Assembly: GCA_949297775.1 (NCBI GenBank)
Contig: CASFTM010000006.1
Location: 18,291 to 82,290 of the forward strand
Length of the DNA stretch: 64,000 bases
Source: an uncultured bacterium
Lineage (GTDB): Bacteria > Elusimicrobiota > Elusimicrobia > Elusimicrobiales > Elusimicrobiaceae
Direction: 5' to 3'
In this document: in pieces, positions 7,957 through 16,381 of the stretch
Layout of the letters: the number at the start of each line of letters is the position of its first letter
Numbering within the stretch: position 1 is the stretch's first letter
Translations under genes and position numbers: made by a program
Notes under the pieces: generated by a model
Told to the model about the DNA's origin: nothing
Seen by the model: the letters and a program-made list of their open reading frames with translations, nothing else
Databases searched by the model: none

Positions 7957-9909
7957 ATGGTCCAGTCCTCTGCTTCTTCTTCCCTTCAGGAGCCGGCGGC
8001 TTTGTCGGTGCCTTCCAAGGCGTACACTTACCGCTTTTTTCTGTCGGCTTGTTTTTTGGTGCTGGTTTTGTTTTCGCTCACGTTCCGCCATTCGTCCGTG
8101 GGTATTTTTATTTTGTGCTTAATGGATTGGCTGTTCTGCGCCGATGTGTTGGTGCGCTGTGCCGGTAAGGATATTTGGGAAGGACGGTGTACCTTTGCCG
8201 TATTGGTAACCGTTTGTGCGGGCGCGGGGTTTGTTTATTCTTCTTTGAACACCTTTTTGACCACGAAACTTTATGGCCCGGTGCCGGATTTGTTCCTCTA
8301 TACCGCTTTATTGATTACGCTGGCCCTGTGGGCGGAACGCCGGTTGTCGCGCGAAAAAGAAAAAGCGCGTGTGTTTATCAAAAAACTGGATGATTTCTTG
8401 CCCAAGTCCGGGCGGCTGTGTGTGGACCGGCGCTTTCGCAAAGTGTTTGCCAATGAACTCCAAAAAGGAGATTTGATTTATGTAAAACCGGGCGAACGCC
8501 TGCCGGCTGACGGTATCCTGCGCAAAGGGAAAACTTCTATTGACGAACAGCTCATCACCGGCAATATGCTGCCCACTTCCAAAACGGTCGGCAGTCGCGT
8601 GTATGCGGGGACGCTCAATAAGTCGGCGGATGTATATATTGAAGTGACGGATGTACTGGCGGATTCGGCTCTTATGAGCGTAATGAACGCCATTAAACAA
8701 GGGGAGCGCCACCGCAGTACTTTTAAAAGCGTATTGGATTCTTTTTCTTCCTGGCTGTTGCCGCTTTTGCTGCTGGCGGCTGGGGGAACATACGCTTTAT
8801 GGTTGCACGCGTATGGAACGGCGCATTGGTTTACGTATTTGGGCGTGTTTTTGTTTATTTTGGGGTTTGCCTGCCCGGTGGCTTTTGTGTTTGTGGCCAT
8901 TTTCCCGTTTTTCTTTACCCGTTCCGGTGCGCGCCGGCTGAAAATTAAAATTCAAAATATGTATGTGCTGGAAGAACTCTTCCGCGCCGATACGGTATTT
9001 TTTGATAAAACCGGTACGCTGACGTATGGTGAACTGCGCGTTTCCGGCCTCTATCCGGCTCCGGACGTAACCGAAAAAGCCCTGCTGGAAACGATTGCCA
9101 CCGCCGAACAATTAGTGGACGGTCCGTTTGCGGATGCTATTAACCTGTGCGCGAAGGAACATAAAATCCGCACGAAACGCTTATTGTGTTTTGACGTGCT
9201 GCCCGGGTTGGGGGTGGAGGCCACTTGCGGCGGAGATAAAATCCTGGCGGGGCGCACCCAATGGCTGGAGGAACGGGGAATAGCCACTTCAGCCAAAATC
9301 GCTACGGCGGCGGAAGCAGTGGTGTGCGTGGCGCGCAACGATAAATTTTTGGGGTATTTGACGCTGTCGGACGAATTGCGCCCCGGCGCCAAAGAAATGA
9401 TTGATTTGCTCAAATCCCTGGGAAAGGACGTGGTGCTGGTGTCCGGCGATAACGAAACTTCCGTTTCGGTAATGGCGCGTGCCGCCGGCATTGAAAAAAT
9501 GAACTTTAACGTGCTTCCCAAAACCAAGGCGGAAATTATTTCCAACCTGCGCGCGTTGGGCAAGCGGGTGGTGATGGTGGGGGATGGATTTAACGACATT
9601 ATTGCCCTGTTGCGGGCGGACGGAGGCGTGGTGTTTGCGTCCGGGCGCAATGTGTATAATAACTGGGTGGACGTAATTGTGAAAGGGCGGGATTTGTTTC
9701 CGGTGGCCCATTTGTTTACGTTAAATAAAAAATTACGCCGGGTGGTTCTTTCCAATGCCCTGTTGGCGTTTTTGCTAAACGGTATGCTGGCGGCCTGGCT
9801 GTTGTGGCGTATACCGCAACAGGCTGGCTGGGTGCTCCCTGTCGGGGGGGCGCTGGCTGTTGTGCTGGTGATTTTTTTAAATTCAATAAGGATGATTAAA
9901 ATAAAATGA
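7957..9909 (+). CDS. Divergent P1B-like P-type ATPase with altered transport motifs
   Basis: This 650-residue membrane protein has the P-type ATPase core: phosphorylation motif DKTGTLT (Asp about 350) and hinge GDGFNDIIAL (about 542), with an actuator region VKPGERLPADG...SIDEQLITGN. Several signature residues are changed. The actuator TGES is TGNM (about 201-204), the metal-channel CPC is CPV (Cys about 306), and the His-Pro pair typical of P1B enzymes is not seen; the corresponding region reads VDGPFADAI. No N-terminal heavy-metal domain is present. Loss of the actuator Glu would normally block dephosphorylation. The gene begins 2 bases after the TPR lipoprotein and overlaps queF by 4. It may be a specialised or non-transporting homologue. 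Confidence 0.8.
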   Translation: MVQSSASSSLQEPAALSVPSKAYTYRFFLSACFLVLVLFSLTFRHSSVGIFILCLMDWLFCADVLVRCAGKDIWEGRCTFAVLVTVCAGAGFVYSSLNTFLTTKLYGPVPDLFLYTALLITLALWAERRLSREKEKARVFIKKLDDFLPKSGRLCVDRRFRKVFANELQKGDLIYVKPGERLPADGILRKGKTSIDEQLITGNMLPTSKTVGSRVYAGTLNKSADVYIEVTDVLADSALMSVMNAIKQGERHRSTFKSVLDSFSSWLLPLLLLAAGGTYALWLHAYGTAHWFTYLGVFLFILGFACPVAFVFVAIFPFFFTRSGARRLKIKIQNMYVLEELFRADTVFFDKTGTLTYGELRVSGLYPAPDVTEKALLETIATAEQLVDGPFADAINLCAKEHKIRTKRLLCFDVLPGLGVEATCGGDKILAGRTQWLEERGIATSAKIATAAEAVVCVARNDKFLGYLTLSDELRPGAKEMIDLLKSLGKDVVLVSGDNETSVSVMARAAGIEKMNFNVLPKTKAEIISNLRALGKRVVMVGDGFNDIIALLRADGGVVFASGRNVYNNWVDVIVKGRDLFPVAHLFTLNKKLRRVVLSNALLAFLLNGMLAAWLLWRIPQQAGWVLPVGGALAVVLVIFLNSIRMIKIK

Positions 9910-10313
9910 CACAAACCCACGATATTGACTTTGGCTATACTTCGGACCATGCCCGCAAAAATGCGGATGCCGTGCTGCCCCAAATCCAATGCTGGCCCAA
10001 CCAGTATAAACGCGATTACGACATTAAAATTGAATTGCCGGAATTTACTTCCGTCTGCCCCAAAACCGGGCTGCCGGATTTTGGCGTCATTACCATAGAA
10101 TATATACCTGATGAATGGTGTTTGGAACTCAAATCATTAAAATACTATTTGTTGGAATACCGCGATATGGGGATTTTTATGGAAAATATCGCCAATAAAA
10201 TTTTAGACGATGTGGTAAAAGCCTGTCAGCCGAAAAAAGCTGTCGTGACGGGCGTATTTACGCCGCGCGGCGGGCTGCGCTCGGTAATTACCGCCAAATA
10301 CGAGAAAAAATAA
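9906..10313 (+). CDS. queF: NADPH-dependent 7-cyano-7-deazaguanine (preQ0) reductase
   Basis: This 135-residue enzyme is the short type I QueF, which reduces preQ0 to preQ1 in queuosine tRNA modification. It shows the nitrile-attacking cysteine in SVCPKTGLPDFG and the QueF signature LELKSLKYYLLEYRD. It starts with an ATG overlapping the ATPase stop and shares TAATG with the next gene, so it is embedded in the ileS operon. No other queuosine genes are in the window. Confidence 0.95.
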   Translation: MTQTHDIDFGYTSDHARKNADAVLPQIQCWPNQYKRDYDIKIELPEFTSVCPKTGLPDFGVITIEYIPDEWCLELKSLKYYLLEYRDMGIFMENIANKILDDVVKACQPKKAVVTGVFTPRGGLRSVITAKYEKK

Positions 10314-11029
10314 TGAATAAACAAACTTTGCTCCGCGCCGGTGTGTTAGCGGTAATGTTTTGTGCGGGGATAGCCGCGGTGCGCATTTGGGACGCCTGGC
10401 GTACGCCCACCCCGGCGGAACCCGTCCGAATGCCTGGCAGCGAGTCCCTGCTTATAGTGGATATGAAGGGCGCGGCTGAGCCGGAAGGGGTGGTGGATGT
10501 GTCCGAACCGGAATATGTGGACGATTCGCAAGTGCCTTCCCAACTTACCAAAATAAAAGTGCAGGGGTTAGCGCGGGTGGTTTCCCGCAGCGGGGACGAA
10601 ATTGACGCCCCCTCAGAAGAAGAACCCCGCCAACCGGTTGTGTTGGGCGATGTGGACCATACGGCTGTTCCGTCCGCTACGGCCCCGGTTAAAATGGACC
10701 CGTCTGCGGAAAAGAGCAATATGTCTATGATTGACGCCCCGGTGCAGGTGCGGGTAATTAAAACATTGGACGATTATAAAAAGTTCAAACAAAAAGCCCG
10801 TGGCAAATATCCTTCGGCGGATTTTTCCAAAGACTATATTGTGGTGTTGGAGTCCGCCAGCAATCTGCCCGATAAAGTGTTTGAAATCCAGGACGTACAG
10901 GAAAAAGACGGAAAAATGTTGGTTATTTACCGTGTAAATATCTTTGGTTTGGACCAAAAAACCAATACCCACAGCGCCGTGCGCATTGATAAACGCGATT
11001 TGCCGGTGGAATTAAAACAGGTTTTGTAG
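10313..11029 (+). CDS. Membrane-anchored protein with PrcB-like C-terminal domain
   Basis: The 238-residue product has one N-terminal hydrophobic segment (about residues 8-24, an uncleaved anchor or signal peptide) and a low-complexity acidic/proline linker. The last 95 residues form a compact domain, VRVIKTLDDYKKF...DFSKDYIVVLES...KMLVIYRVNIF...THSAVRIDKRDLP. The pattern DFSKxYxVV followed by beta strands and a final VRIDKRDLP resembles the PrcB C-terminal domain of a Treponema protease complex. That assignment is by eye and tentative. It is the last gene of the operon, before a strong terminator. Function is unknown. Confidence 0.55.
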   Translation: MNKQTLLRAGVLAVMFCAGIAAVRIWDAWRTPTPAEPVRMPGSESLLIVDMKGAAEPEGVVDVSEPEYVDDSQVPSQLTKIKVQGLARVVSRSGDEIDAPSEEEPRQPVVLGDVDHTAVPSATAPVKMDPSAEKSNMSMIDAPVQVRVIKTLDDYKKFKQKARGKYPSADFSKDYIVVLESASNLPDKVFEIQDVQEKDGKMLVIYRVNIFGLDQKTNTHSAVRIDKRDLPVELKQVL

Positions 11030-11054
11030 AGTTAGACGGTAATGTAAGACTAAG

Positions 11055-11080
11055 AACCCGGCTTTAGGCCGGGTTTTTTG
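11055..11080 (+). terminator. Terminator of the ileS operon
   Basis: GC-rich hairpin (AACCCGGC / GCCGGGTT) followed by TTTTTTG, 25 bases after the last stop codon of the operon. Confidence 0.9.
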
Positions 11081-11336
11081 CAAACGATGTCATCAGTATC
11101 TGTTTGTTTCAGAAGACGTACGCCCGGCGCATGCCAAGATTTTATCGGATGGACGTATCCCGGCTGCTATTAAGCCCTGTTCCGGTTAAAATACCGCTGA
11201 TAAACAACGCAAAAGTACAATCAGGCTTAGCGGACGAGATAGGCCGGGGGGGCGGGCGTTCCCAGGGGTATTCTTGCGGCACTCATTTTGGCAAAAGCAT
11301 AGACGGTGTACGGCACGGACTGCCGAAGGACAGGAA
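11081..11336. other. Gene-free stretch between two terminators
   Basis: About 255 bp lie between the ileS-operon terminator and the HU terminator. Short open frames exist, but none has a ribosome binding site plus a recognisable product. I looked for tmRNA, SRP RNA, 6S RNA and tRNA signatures and saw none. A decayed gene or an unrecognised small RNA remains possible. Confidence 0.4.
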
Positions 11337-11360
11337 AAACCGGGTTTTAAAACCCGGTTT
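11337..11360 (-). terminator. Terminator of the HU gene
   Basis: Perfect palindrome AAACCGGGTTTT / AAAACCCGGTTT directly after the HU stop. On the minus strand it continues into a T run (TTTTTCC). Confidence 0.85.
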
Positions 11361-11362
11361 AA

Positions 11363-11626
11363 TTATTTTTTCAGCAGATTTTCGGAAGGTTTAAACCGTA
11401 CTTTCTGTTTGGCCGGCACTTGCACCTTGTCCCCTGTTTTGGGGTTGCGGCGTGTGACGGGGCGGGCGGTTTTTAAATGGAACGAGCCAAAGTTGCTGAT
11501 GACTACTTTGCCGTCGCGTTTTAAACCGTGTTTAATGATTTCAAAAACTTTATCTACCGACATTTTGGCTTGTTTTTTGTCCAATACGTGTCGGGTTAAA
11601 TGGCGGATTACATCGTCCTTATTCAT
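11363..11626 (-). CDS. HU/IHF-family DNA-binding protein
   Basis: This 87-residue nucleoid protein carries the family layout: N-terminal helices (MNKDDVIRHLTRHV), the signature VVISNFGSFHLKTARPVTRRNPKTGDKVQVPAKQ with the DNA-intercalating arm RRNPKTG, and FKPSENLLKK at the end. It bends and compacts DNA as a dimer. It is transcribed separately from gpsA, which lies 50 bp upstream on the same strand, and is followed by a terminator. The sequence alone does not separate HU from IHF subunits; a stand-alone gene favours HU. Confidence 0.93.
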   Translation of the reverse strand: MNKDDVIRHLTRHVLDKKQAKMSVDKVFEIIKHGLKRDGKVVISNFGSFHLKTARPVTRRNPKTGDKVQVPAKQKVRFKPSENLLKK

Positions 11627-11676
11627 TTGTATTTCTTCCTTTTTAACGGTCCTGCGCGCAGGGCGCAGACGGTAAA

Positions 11677-12681
11677 TTATTTATTGCCCCGGTTGGTAAA
11701 TCCCATGGCGTGCAGCAGCACCCAGGGCTTTTGCCCTTGGCAGACAATCTTCCAAATAGCGTCCACAATCGGGGTTTTTAAATTGTTTTTGCGCGCAATA
11801 TCGTACACGCTTTGTACGGAATTTACGCCTTCGGCAATGGTACCGACTTCTTTTTTGGCTTCTTCCAGCGAAAGGCCGGAACCCAATTTTTCGCCCAAGC
11901 GGCGGTTTCTGGAAATGGCGGACATACCGGTTAAAATAGCGTCGCCAAATCCGGCTAAGCTGTATACCGTGCCCGGCTGACCGCCCTGGCTGACGATGAT
12001 GTCATTCATCTCCTGCATGGCCTGCGTAATGAGCGCGGCTTTGGAGTTGGCTCCGTCGCCGATGCCGTCAATCACGCCGCAGCCGATAGCCAGTACGTTT
12101 TTAATGCCACCGCCGTATTCCACTCCGCGCCGGTCGGACGAAGGCACCACGATAATCGGGTCCCCGCTCATCACGTCGCGGATTTCGTCCACCAGGGCCG
12201 GATCCTTGCCGGCAAGCATAATTTTGGTCGGCACATTTTGCGCCACTTCCAGTGCAAAACTTGGGCCGGAAAAGGCCATCGCTTTGTCTTTTAACTGGGG
12301 GAGTTCTTCTTCAATCAGTTCGCAAATGGTTTTAAAGGTTTTGTCCTCAATACCCTTGGAGGCGCTTACCACCGGTACCGCGCGCCCGTTTAACAACGGT
12401 TTTAGCTGTTCGCGGCAGAAGGAGCGGATGGCCTTGGAGGAAATGACGAAAATAATCAAATCCGTATCTTTGACGGCTTCTTCCACGTTGCCCGTCAGGC
12501 GGATATTGTCGTGAATTTTAAAATTGGGGATATTCGGATGGCGGCCAATGGTTTTAAGCACATTTAGCAGCTGTTCGTTGTATTCCCACAGCGATACGGC
12601 ATACCCCTTGCGCGCCAAATGCTGGGCGATGACGCTGCCCCAAATGCCGGCGCCGAAAACGGTAATTTTATTTATTTTCAT
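11677..12681 (-). CDS. gpsA: NAD(P)-dependent glycerol-3-phosphate dehydrogenase
   Basis: This 334-residue cytosolic enzyme makes sn-glycerol-3-phosphate from dihydroxyacetone phosphate for phospholipid synthesis. It has the N-terminal Rossmann motif VFGAGIWGSVIAQHLA, VSASKGIE, AFSGPSFALEVA and the catalytic-lysine region GGIKNVLAIGCGVIDG. I choose the ATG at 12679-12681 (MKINKITVFGAG); ten more in-frame upstream codons are possible but lie inside plsY. The gene overlaps the end of plsY by 14 bases, so the two steps of the phosphatidic-acid route, GpsA then PlsY, are translationally coupled. Confidence 0.95.
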   Translation of the reverse strand: MKINKITVFGAGIWGSVIAQHLARKGYAVSLWEYNEQLLNVLKTIGRHPNIPNFKIHDNIRLTGNVEEAVKDTDLIIFVISSKAIRSFCREQLKPLLNGRAVPVVSASKGIEDKTFKTICELIEEELPQLKDKAMAFSGPSFALEVAQNVPTKIMLAGKDPALVDEIRDVMSGDPIIVVPSSDRRGVEYGGGIKNVLAIGCGVIDGIGDGANSKAALITQAMQEMNDIIVSQGGQPGTVYSLAGFGDAILTGMSAISRNRRLGEKLGSGLSLEEAKKEVGTIAEGVNSVQSVYDIARKNNLKTPIVDAIWKIVCQGQKPWVLLHAMGFTNRGNK

Positions 12682-13306
12682 TTGCTTTTCTCTTTTTGGC
12701 GCCGTCTTCAAATTTTAATTCTTTTTGCGCCAGCAGCCGTTTGATGTTCGGTACGTGCTTATAGATGACCAGCAACGCCACCGCCGTAACCATTAAGTTG
12801 ACGGACAGCGGATGGCTGCCGATAAAGAAACTGGCAATCGGCAAAACGATGCACGCACAAATGGAACCGATAGAAATGCGCCCCCACAGGGCCACGCACA
12901 CTACAAACGACGCAAAGGCAATAGCGGTGGGAATGGGCAGCAACGCGGCGAATACACCCGCCGAGGTGGCAACGCCTTTCCCGCCGCGGAATTTAAGGTA
13001 AATCGTCCACATATGGCCCAAAATGGCGATCACGCCGCACGCAATGGCCACCCAATAGCTTTCCGGGCAGTAGTGGCGCGCCAAGCAAACCGGGATAAAC
13101 CCCTTTAAACCGTCTATTAAAAAAGTGGATATGCCGGCCCATTTGCCTACGGTGCGGTAAACATTGGCCGCGCCGGGGTTGCCGGAGCCGTGTTCGCGGA
13201 TGTCAATGCCCATCGCCCGTTTGGCGATGAGGTAGCCGGTCGGGACGGACCCGAGCAAATAACTGAATAAAACGAGTATAATAACGGTCGTAGTCATATA
13301 TTCCAT
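12668..13306 (-). CDS. plsY: Acyl-phosphate:glycerol-3-phosphate acyltransferase
   Basis: This 212-residue inner-membrane enzyme transfers an acyl group from acyl-phosphate to glycerol-3-phosphate. It shows the PlsY motifs SYLLGSVPTGYLIAK, HGSGNPGAANVYR, and KFRGGKGVATSAG with several membrane helices. A Lys/Arg-rich C-terminal tail of about 25 residues follows the last helix. Start at 13306 or three codons later cannot be decided. It forms a two-gene unit with gpsA. Confidence 0.95.
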   Translation of the reverse strand: MEYMTTTVIILVLFSYLLGSVPTGYLIAKRAMGIDIREHGSGNPGAANVYRTVGKWAGISTFLIDGLKGFIPVCLARHYCPESYWVAIACGVIAILGHMWTIYLKFRGGKGVATSAGVFAALLPIPTAIAFASFVVCVALWGRISIGSICACIVLPIASFFIGSHPLSVNLMVTAVALLVIYKHVPNIKRLLAQKELKFEDGAKKRKANENK

Positions 13307-13388
13307 TATATTAAATTTAGAGGTTTAGAAAAGCGGGTATCTGTGCAATAAAATGGAAAATTCGGTGTTTTTTATATAGACTAATAAT

Positions 13389-14378
13389 ATGAGAAAGTTT
13401 ACATTATTGTTTATTTATAGCGTGTGTGCTCCTTTTCTTTTTGCAGCCAAGCCGGCCCCGGAGCCGGTTAATGAGAATGCTTTCTTGGTGCAAAAAGAAA
13501 TTTCCGTTTGGCCTACGGATAAAACCTTTGACAGCCAAGTGCCCATATACAGCTGCCAGGCGGTGCGCCTGGATAAAAATTGGTTCTTAACGGCTGCCCA
13601 TTGTGTGTATTCGGCCTGTGCGGCGCGCCCGTGCACGGTGGATATTACGTTGGCGGAGTCCGAAGGTCTTTTGGCACGGGCTCGGGTCAAGCATAGCACA
13701 TCTTCGCAAAGTGTATTTATTTACAGGGGGTTTTTCCCGGAGCAAAACCGCATCAGCGGGATGGATGTGGCGTTGATTAAGCTGGATCCGAAAAAGGCCG
13801 AATTTTCCTATGTGGATTTAGAAGACGGAAATCCCGTCACGCCGGAAGTATTCCGCAACAAGCTGCAGCTGGACCCCGAGGCATATGCCCAGCTTAATGC
13901 CCAGGGCGTGCGCTTGCTGAGCGTGGCAAATGCCCCTACCGTTCGGTTAAAACCGCAGATTGTGGTACCCAAAACAACCGCTGGGGTGGTGTCTTATTTG
14001 CCGGGGCATTCGCCGGAAGTGTATTATGTGGGGCAATTGCAGCACTTTATTTCGCCCGGTTTTGGCGTGCGCCAGGGCAATTCCGGCGGGGGCGTGTTTA
14101 CGCGCTCCGGCGATTTGGTGGGGATTGTATCTTCCTTACTTTATAACAAAGAAGGGACGGCGTCGTTCCACGATATGGACGGCAAAACGGTGCTGACATT
14201 GAAAAATGCCGATGAACTGTTTATGTTTACCGGATTTAACGGGACTACGCTTAACTTCATCCGCAATAAAGTGCCCCATTTGCGTACGGTGCGTGTGCTG
14301 CCGGACTATGCCGAGAAAAGCAACAAGACGTTTGATATGATCGTAAAAGCCGAGGAAGAAACTTCAATGCAGTTTTAA
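13389..14378 (+). CDS. Secreted trypsin-like serine protease
   Basis: The 329-residue product has an N-terminal signal peptide (MRKFTLLFIYSVCAPFLFA) and a chymotrypsin-fold protease domain. The triad is visible: His in LTAAHCVYS (about residue 70), Asp in GMDVALIKLD (about 127) and Ser in RQGNSGGGVFTRSGDLVGIV (about 233). A cysteine pair around the His loop (CSAC...C) could form disulfides, consistent with export. It is monocistronic; its last 15 bases overlap the convergent hflX. Substrate is unknown; roles in nutrition or processing of surface proteins are possible. Confidence 0.85.
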   Translation: MRKFTLLFIYSVCAPFLFAAKPAPEPVNENAFLVQKEISVWPTDKTFDSQVPIYSCQAVRLDKNWFLTAAHCVYSACAARPCTVDITLAESEGLLARARVKHSTSSQSVFIYRGFFPEQNRISGMDVALIKLDPKKAEFSYVDLEDGNPVTPEVFRNKLQLDPEAYAQLNAQGVRLLSVANAPTVRLKPQIVVPKTTAGVVSYLPGHSPEVYYVGQLQHFISPGFGVRQGNSGGGVFTRSGDLVGIVSSLLYNKEGTASFHDMDGKTVLTLKNADELFMFTGFNGTTLNFIRNKVPHLRTVRVLPDYAEKSNKTFDMIVKAEEETSMQF

Positions 14379-15608
14379 CATTTTTTGTAAACTGGCAAAA
14401 TTGCCGTCCGTGGCCATCAGCGTAAGCTCCAGCGCCCCGGACGGTTTTTCATTCCGCCCGGTAACGATGGCTTTTTCGTAAATTTTGCCCAATAACCCGA
14501 ATTCCTCCGGCGCTAGCAGCAAACGGTGCAGCTTCCAGCGGAGGGCTACTGCTTCTTCCACTTTTTCCAGCAGGTCGGTAAGGCCTTGGTTCCTTCCGGC
14601 GCTAATCAGCACGGCGTGCGGGTGCTGTTCTTGCAAGAGCTGTTTTCGTGCGGGGGAAAGCAAATCCGCTTTATTCAGCACGTCAATGACGGGGGTGTTT
14701 TTGGCTCCCAGGTCGGTAATAATTTGGCGCACGGTGGCGGCCTGTTCGGGCTGGTGGGGGGAAGAGGCGTCCTGCACGTGCAGGATAACGTCTGCAAAAG
14801 TGGTTTCTTCCAGCGTGGCGCGGAAGGAGCTGACCAGGCTGTGCGGCAATTTTTGGATAAACCCTACCGTATCCGTAAAAAGCATTTCGCCTCCGGCGGG
14901 CATATGCACGCGGCGGGTGGTGGGGTCTAAGGTGGCAAAGAGTTTATCGTCCGCATATACGGCGCTCTGGCGCGTGAGCGCGTTTAAGAGCGTGCTTTTG
15001 CCGGCGTTTGTGTAGCCCACGATGGCAATTTGCGGCAAGGGGATTTGCCCGCGCCGCGCACGGCGCAGGGAACGTTCCTTTTTTACTTGGTCAATTTCCT
15101 TTTCCAGTTTGCTGATGCGCAGGCGCAGGCGGCGTTTGTCGTATTCCAGCTTTGTTTCGCCGGGGCCGCGCAGGCCGATGCCGCCTTTCTGCTGCATTAA
15201 AGCGGTGCCCTGCCCGCCCAAACGCGGCAAGAGATATTTCAGCTGGGCCAACTCCACTTGCAGTTTGCCTTCCTGGGTGCGGGCTCGCTGGGCGAAAATA
15301 TCCAAAATCAGGCGGGTGCGGTCTATCACTTTGGCGGGGATGACTTTTTCCAAATTTTTTTGCTGTGCGGGGGAAATTTCATCGTCAAAAATGACGGCTT
15401 GCGCCTGGGTCAGGCGTACGTCTTGGGCGATTTCTTCCATTTTTCCGCTGCCGATTAATGCGGCGGCGCTGAAGGCTTGCACGCGCACGCGCCAAATGTT
15501 AACCACTTCCGCTCCCGCTGTGTGGGCCAGGCGGCGGAGTTCTTCCAGCGATTCTTCGTTCGTGTGTTGATTTTTCAGGCAGACGCTTACTAATAGTACC
15601 CGTTCCAT
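14364..15608 (-). CDS. hflX: GTPase HflX
   Basis: This 414-residue ribosome-associated GTPase rescues or splits stalled ribosomes under stress in characterised bacteria. It has the N-terminal HflX domain (ISPAQQKNLEKVIPAKVIDRT, GGIGLRGPGETKLEYDKR) and the GTPase motifs G1 GYTNAGKST, G3 DTVGF and G4 NKAD. The start at 15608 (MERVLLVSV) fits the family. A TATAAA at about 15616-15621 on the minus strand is very close to the ATG, so a short or absent leader is likely. Confidence 0.95.
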   Translation of the reverse strand: MERVLLVSVCLKNQHTNEESLEELRRLAHTAGAEVVNIWRVRVQAFSAAALIGSGKMEEIAQDVRLTQAQAVIFDDEISPAQQKNLEKVIPAKVIDRTRLILDIFAQRARTQEGKLQVELAQLKYLLPRLGGQGTALMQQKGGIGLRGPGETKLEYDKRRLRLRISKLEKEIDQVKKERSLRRARRGQIPLPQIAIVGYTNAGKSTLLNALTRQSAVYADDKLFATLDPTTRRVHMPAGGEMLFTDTVGFIQKLPHSLVSSFRATLEETTFADVILHVQDASSPHQPEQAATVRQIITDLGAKNTPVIDVLNKADLLSPARKQLLQEQHPHAVLISAGRNQGLTDLLEKVEEAVALRWKLHRLLLAPEEFGLLGKIYEKAIVTGRNEKPSGALELTLMATDGNFASLQKMLKLH

Positions 15609-15791
15609 ATCTTTATTTTATAAAGTTTTTTCGGAAAGAGAATAGCTTTGGCCCGTCCAGGCAGCAGGTGTAAAAGGAGATTGCTTGGCGCGGTTGCCAA
15701 TGCAACAGGCGGTGCCGGGCGGAGGTGCCCCAAACTAGGCGTGCTAACGGGTAAAGAGAGGGGAGGGACAGCCCGACCCTTGATTTGTTTT

Positions 15792-15831
15792 TTTTTGATA
15801 AATTTTGGCTATGACCAAAATTTATCAAAAA
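15792..15831. repeat. Perfect 17-bp inverted repeat spanning the pilin start codon
   Basis: The left arm 15792-15808 and right arm 15815-15831 are exact reverse complements. They are separated by the six bases CTATGA, so the ATG of the prepilin gene sits in the loop. In mRNA this would be a hairpin presenting the start codon; in DNA it is a strong palindrome. No Shine-Dalgarno sequence is seen upstream; the preceding bases are a T run. Confidence 0.9.
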
Positions 15832-16332
15832 TCTCTCCCGGCGGGGAAAAACGCCGGATTTACGCTAATAGAGTTATTAGTAGTCGTTTTAATTATCGGT
15901 ATCTTGGTGGCCATAGCGTTGCCGCAATACCAAAAAGCTGTGCTGAAAAGCCGCATGAGCAGTATGTGGCCGCTGCTAAAAGGAATTAAGGATGCCCAGG
16001 AGGCGTATTATCTGGCTAATGGAAACTATACGGATGATTTAACTCAGCTGGATATTACCGTTCCCAAAGGAGATTTGCGGAGTAATTCGGCGGCCGGGCA
16101 GGAAGACTACCGAAATGGAACCTGCTTGGATAATTTATCCGGTACCACGGCTATGGGGCAGGAAGTATACGGAGGGGTTGGAAGCGGATGTGGCGTGGGG
16201 GGAATGCCCTCTAACTCTTGTTTTTTCCGCGTGTATTTTGACCATTCTGCCCGTTCCGGGCAAATCCATTGCGGCGGCACACTGCGGGATTGTGAGTCTG
16301 TTTGCAAGTCGTTTAGTTTTGTAACTCAATAA
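15811..16332 (+). CDS. Type IV pilin-like prepilin (PilE/pseudopilin family)
   Basis: The 173-residue precursor has a short charged leader ending in Gly (cleavage expected in KNAG^FTLIE), Glu at position 5 of the mature protein, and the hydrophobic N-terminal helix FTLIELLVVVLIIGILVAI that anchors subunits in membrane and fibre. The rest is a soluble head with six cysteines and a region rich in Gly (GGVGSGCGVGGMPSNSC). Elusimicrobium genomes are known to carry many such genes. The ATG at 15811 lies in the loop of an inverted repeat; an upstream in-frame TTG is less likely. No pilus assembly genes are nearby. Confidence 0.9.
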   Translation: MTKIYQKSLPAGKNAGFTLIELLVVVLIIGILVAIALPQYQKAVLKSRMSSMWPLLKGIKDAQEAYYLANGNYTDDLTQLDITVPKGDLRSNSAAGQEDYRNGTCLDNLSGTTAMGQEVYGGVGSGCGVGGMPSNSCFFRVYFDHSARSGQIHCGGTLRDCESVCKSFSFVTQ

Positions 16333-16381
16333 ATCTGGGCCAATCCCACAAAAATCGGCGAAGTTGCATTAACAGCGTTTG

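Noticed and set aside
9051..9989. 312-codon minus-strand frame opposite the P-type ATPase
   Set aside because: The plus strand carries DKTGTLT and GDGFND; the opposite frame has low-complexity Ser/Thr/Pro composition and no motif.
11104..11675. Two plus-strand frames across the HU terminator and HU gene
   Set aside because: They read through a strong terminator and opposite a clear HU gene; their products have no recognisable features.
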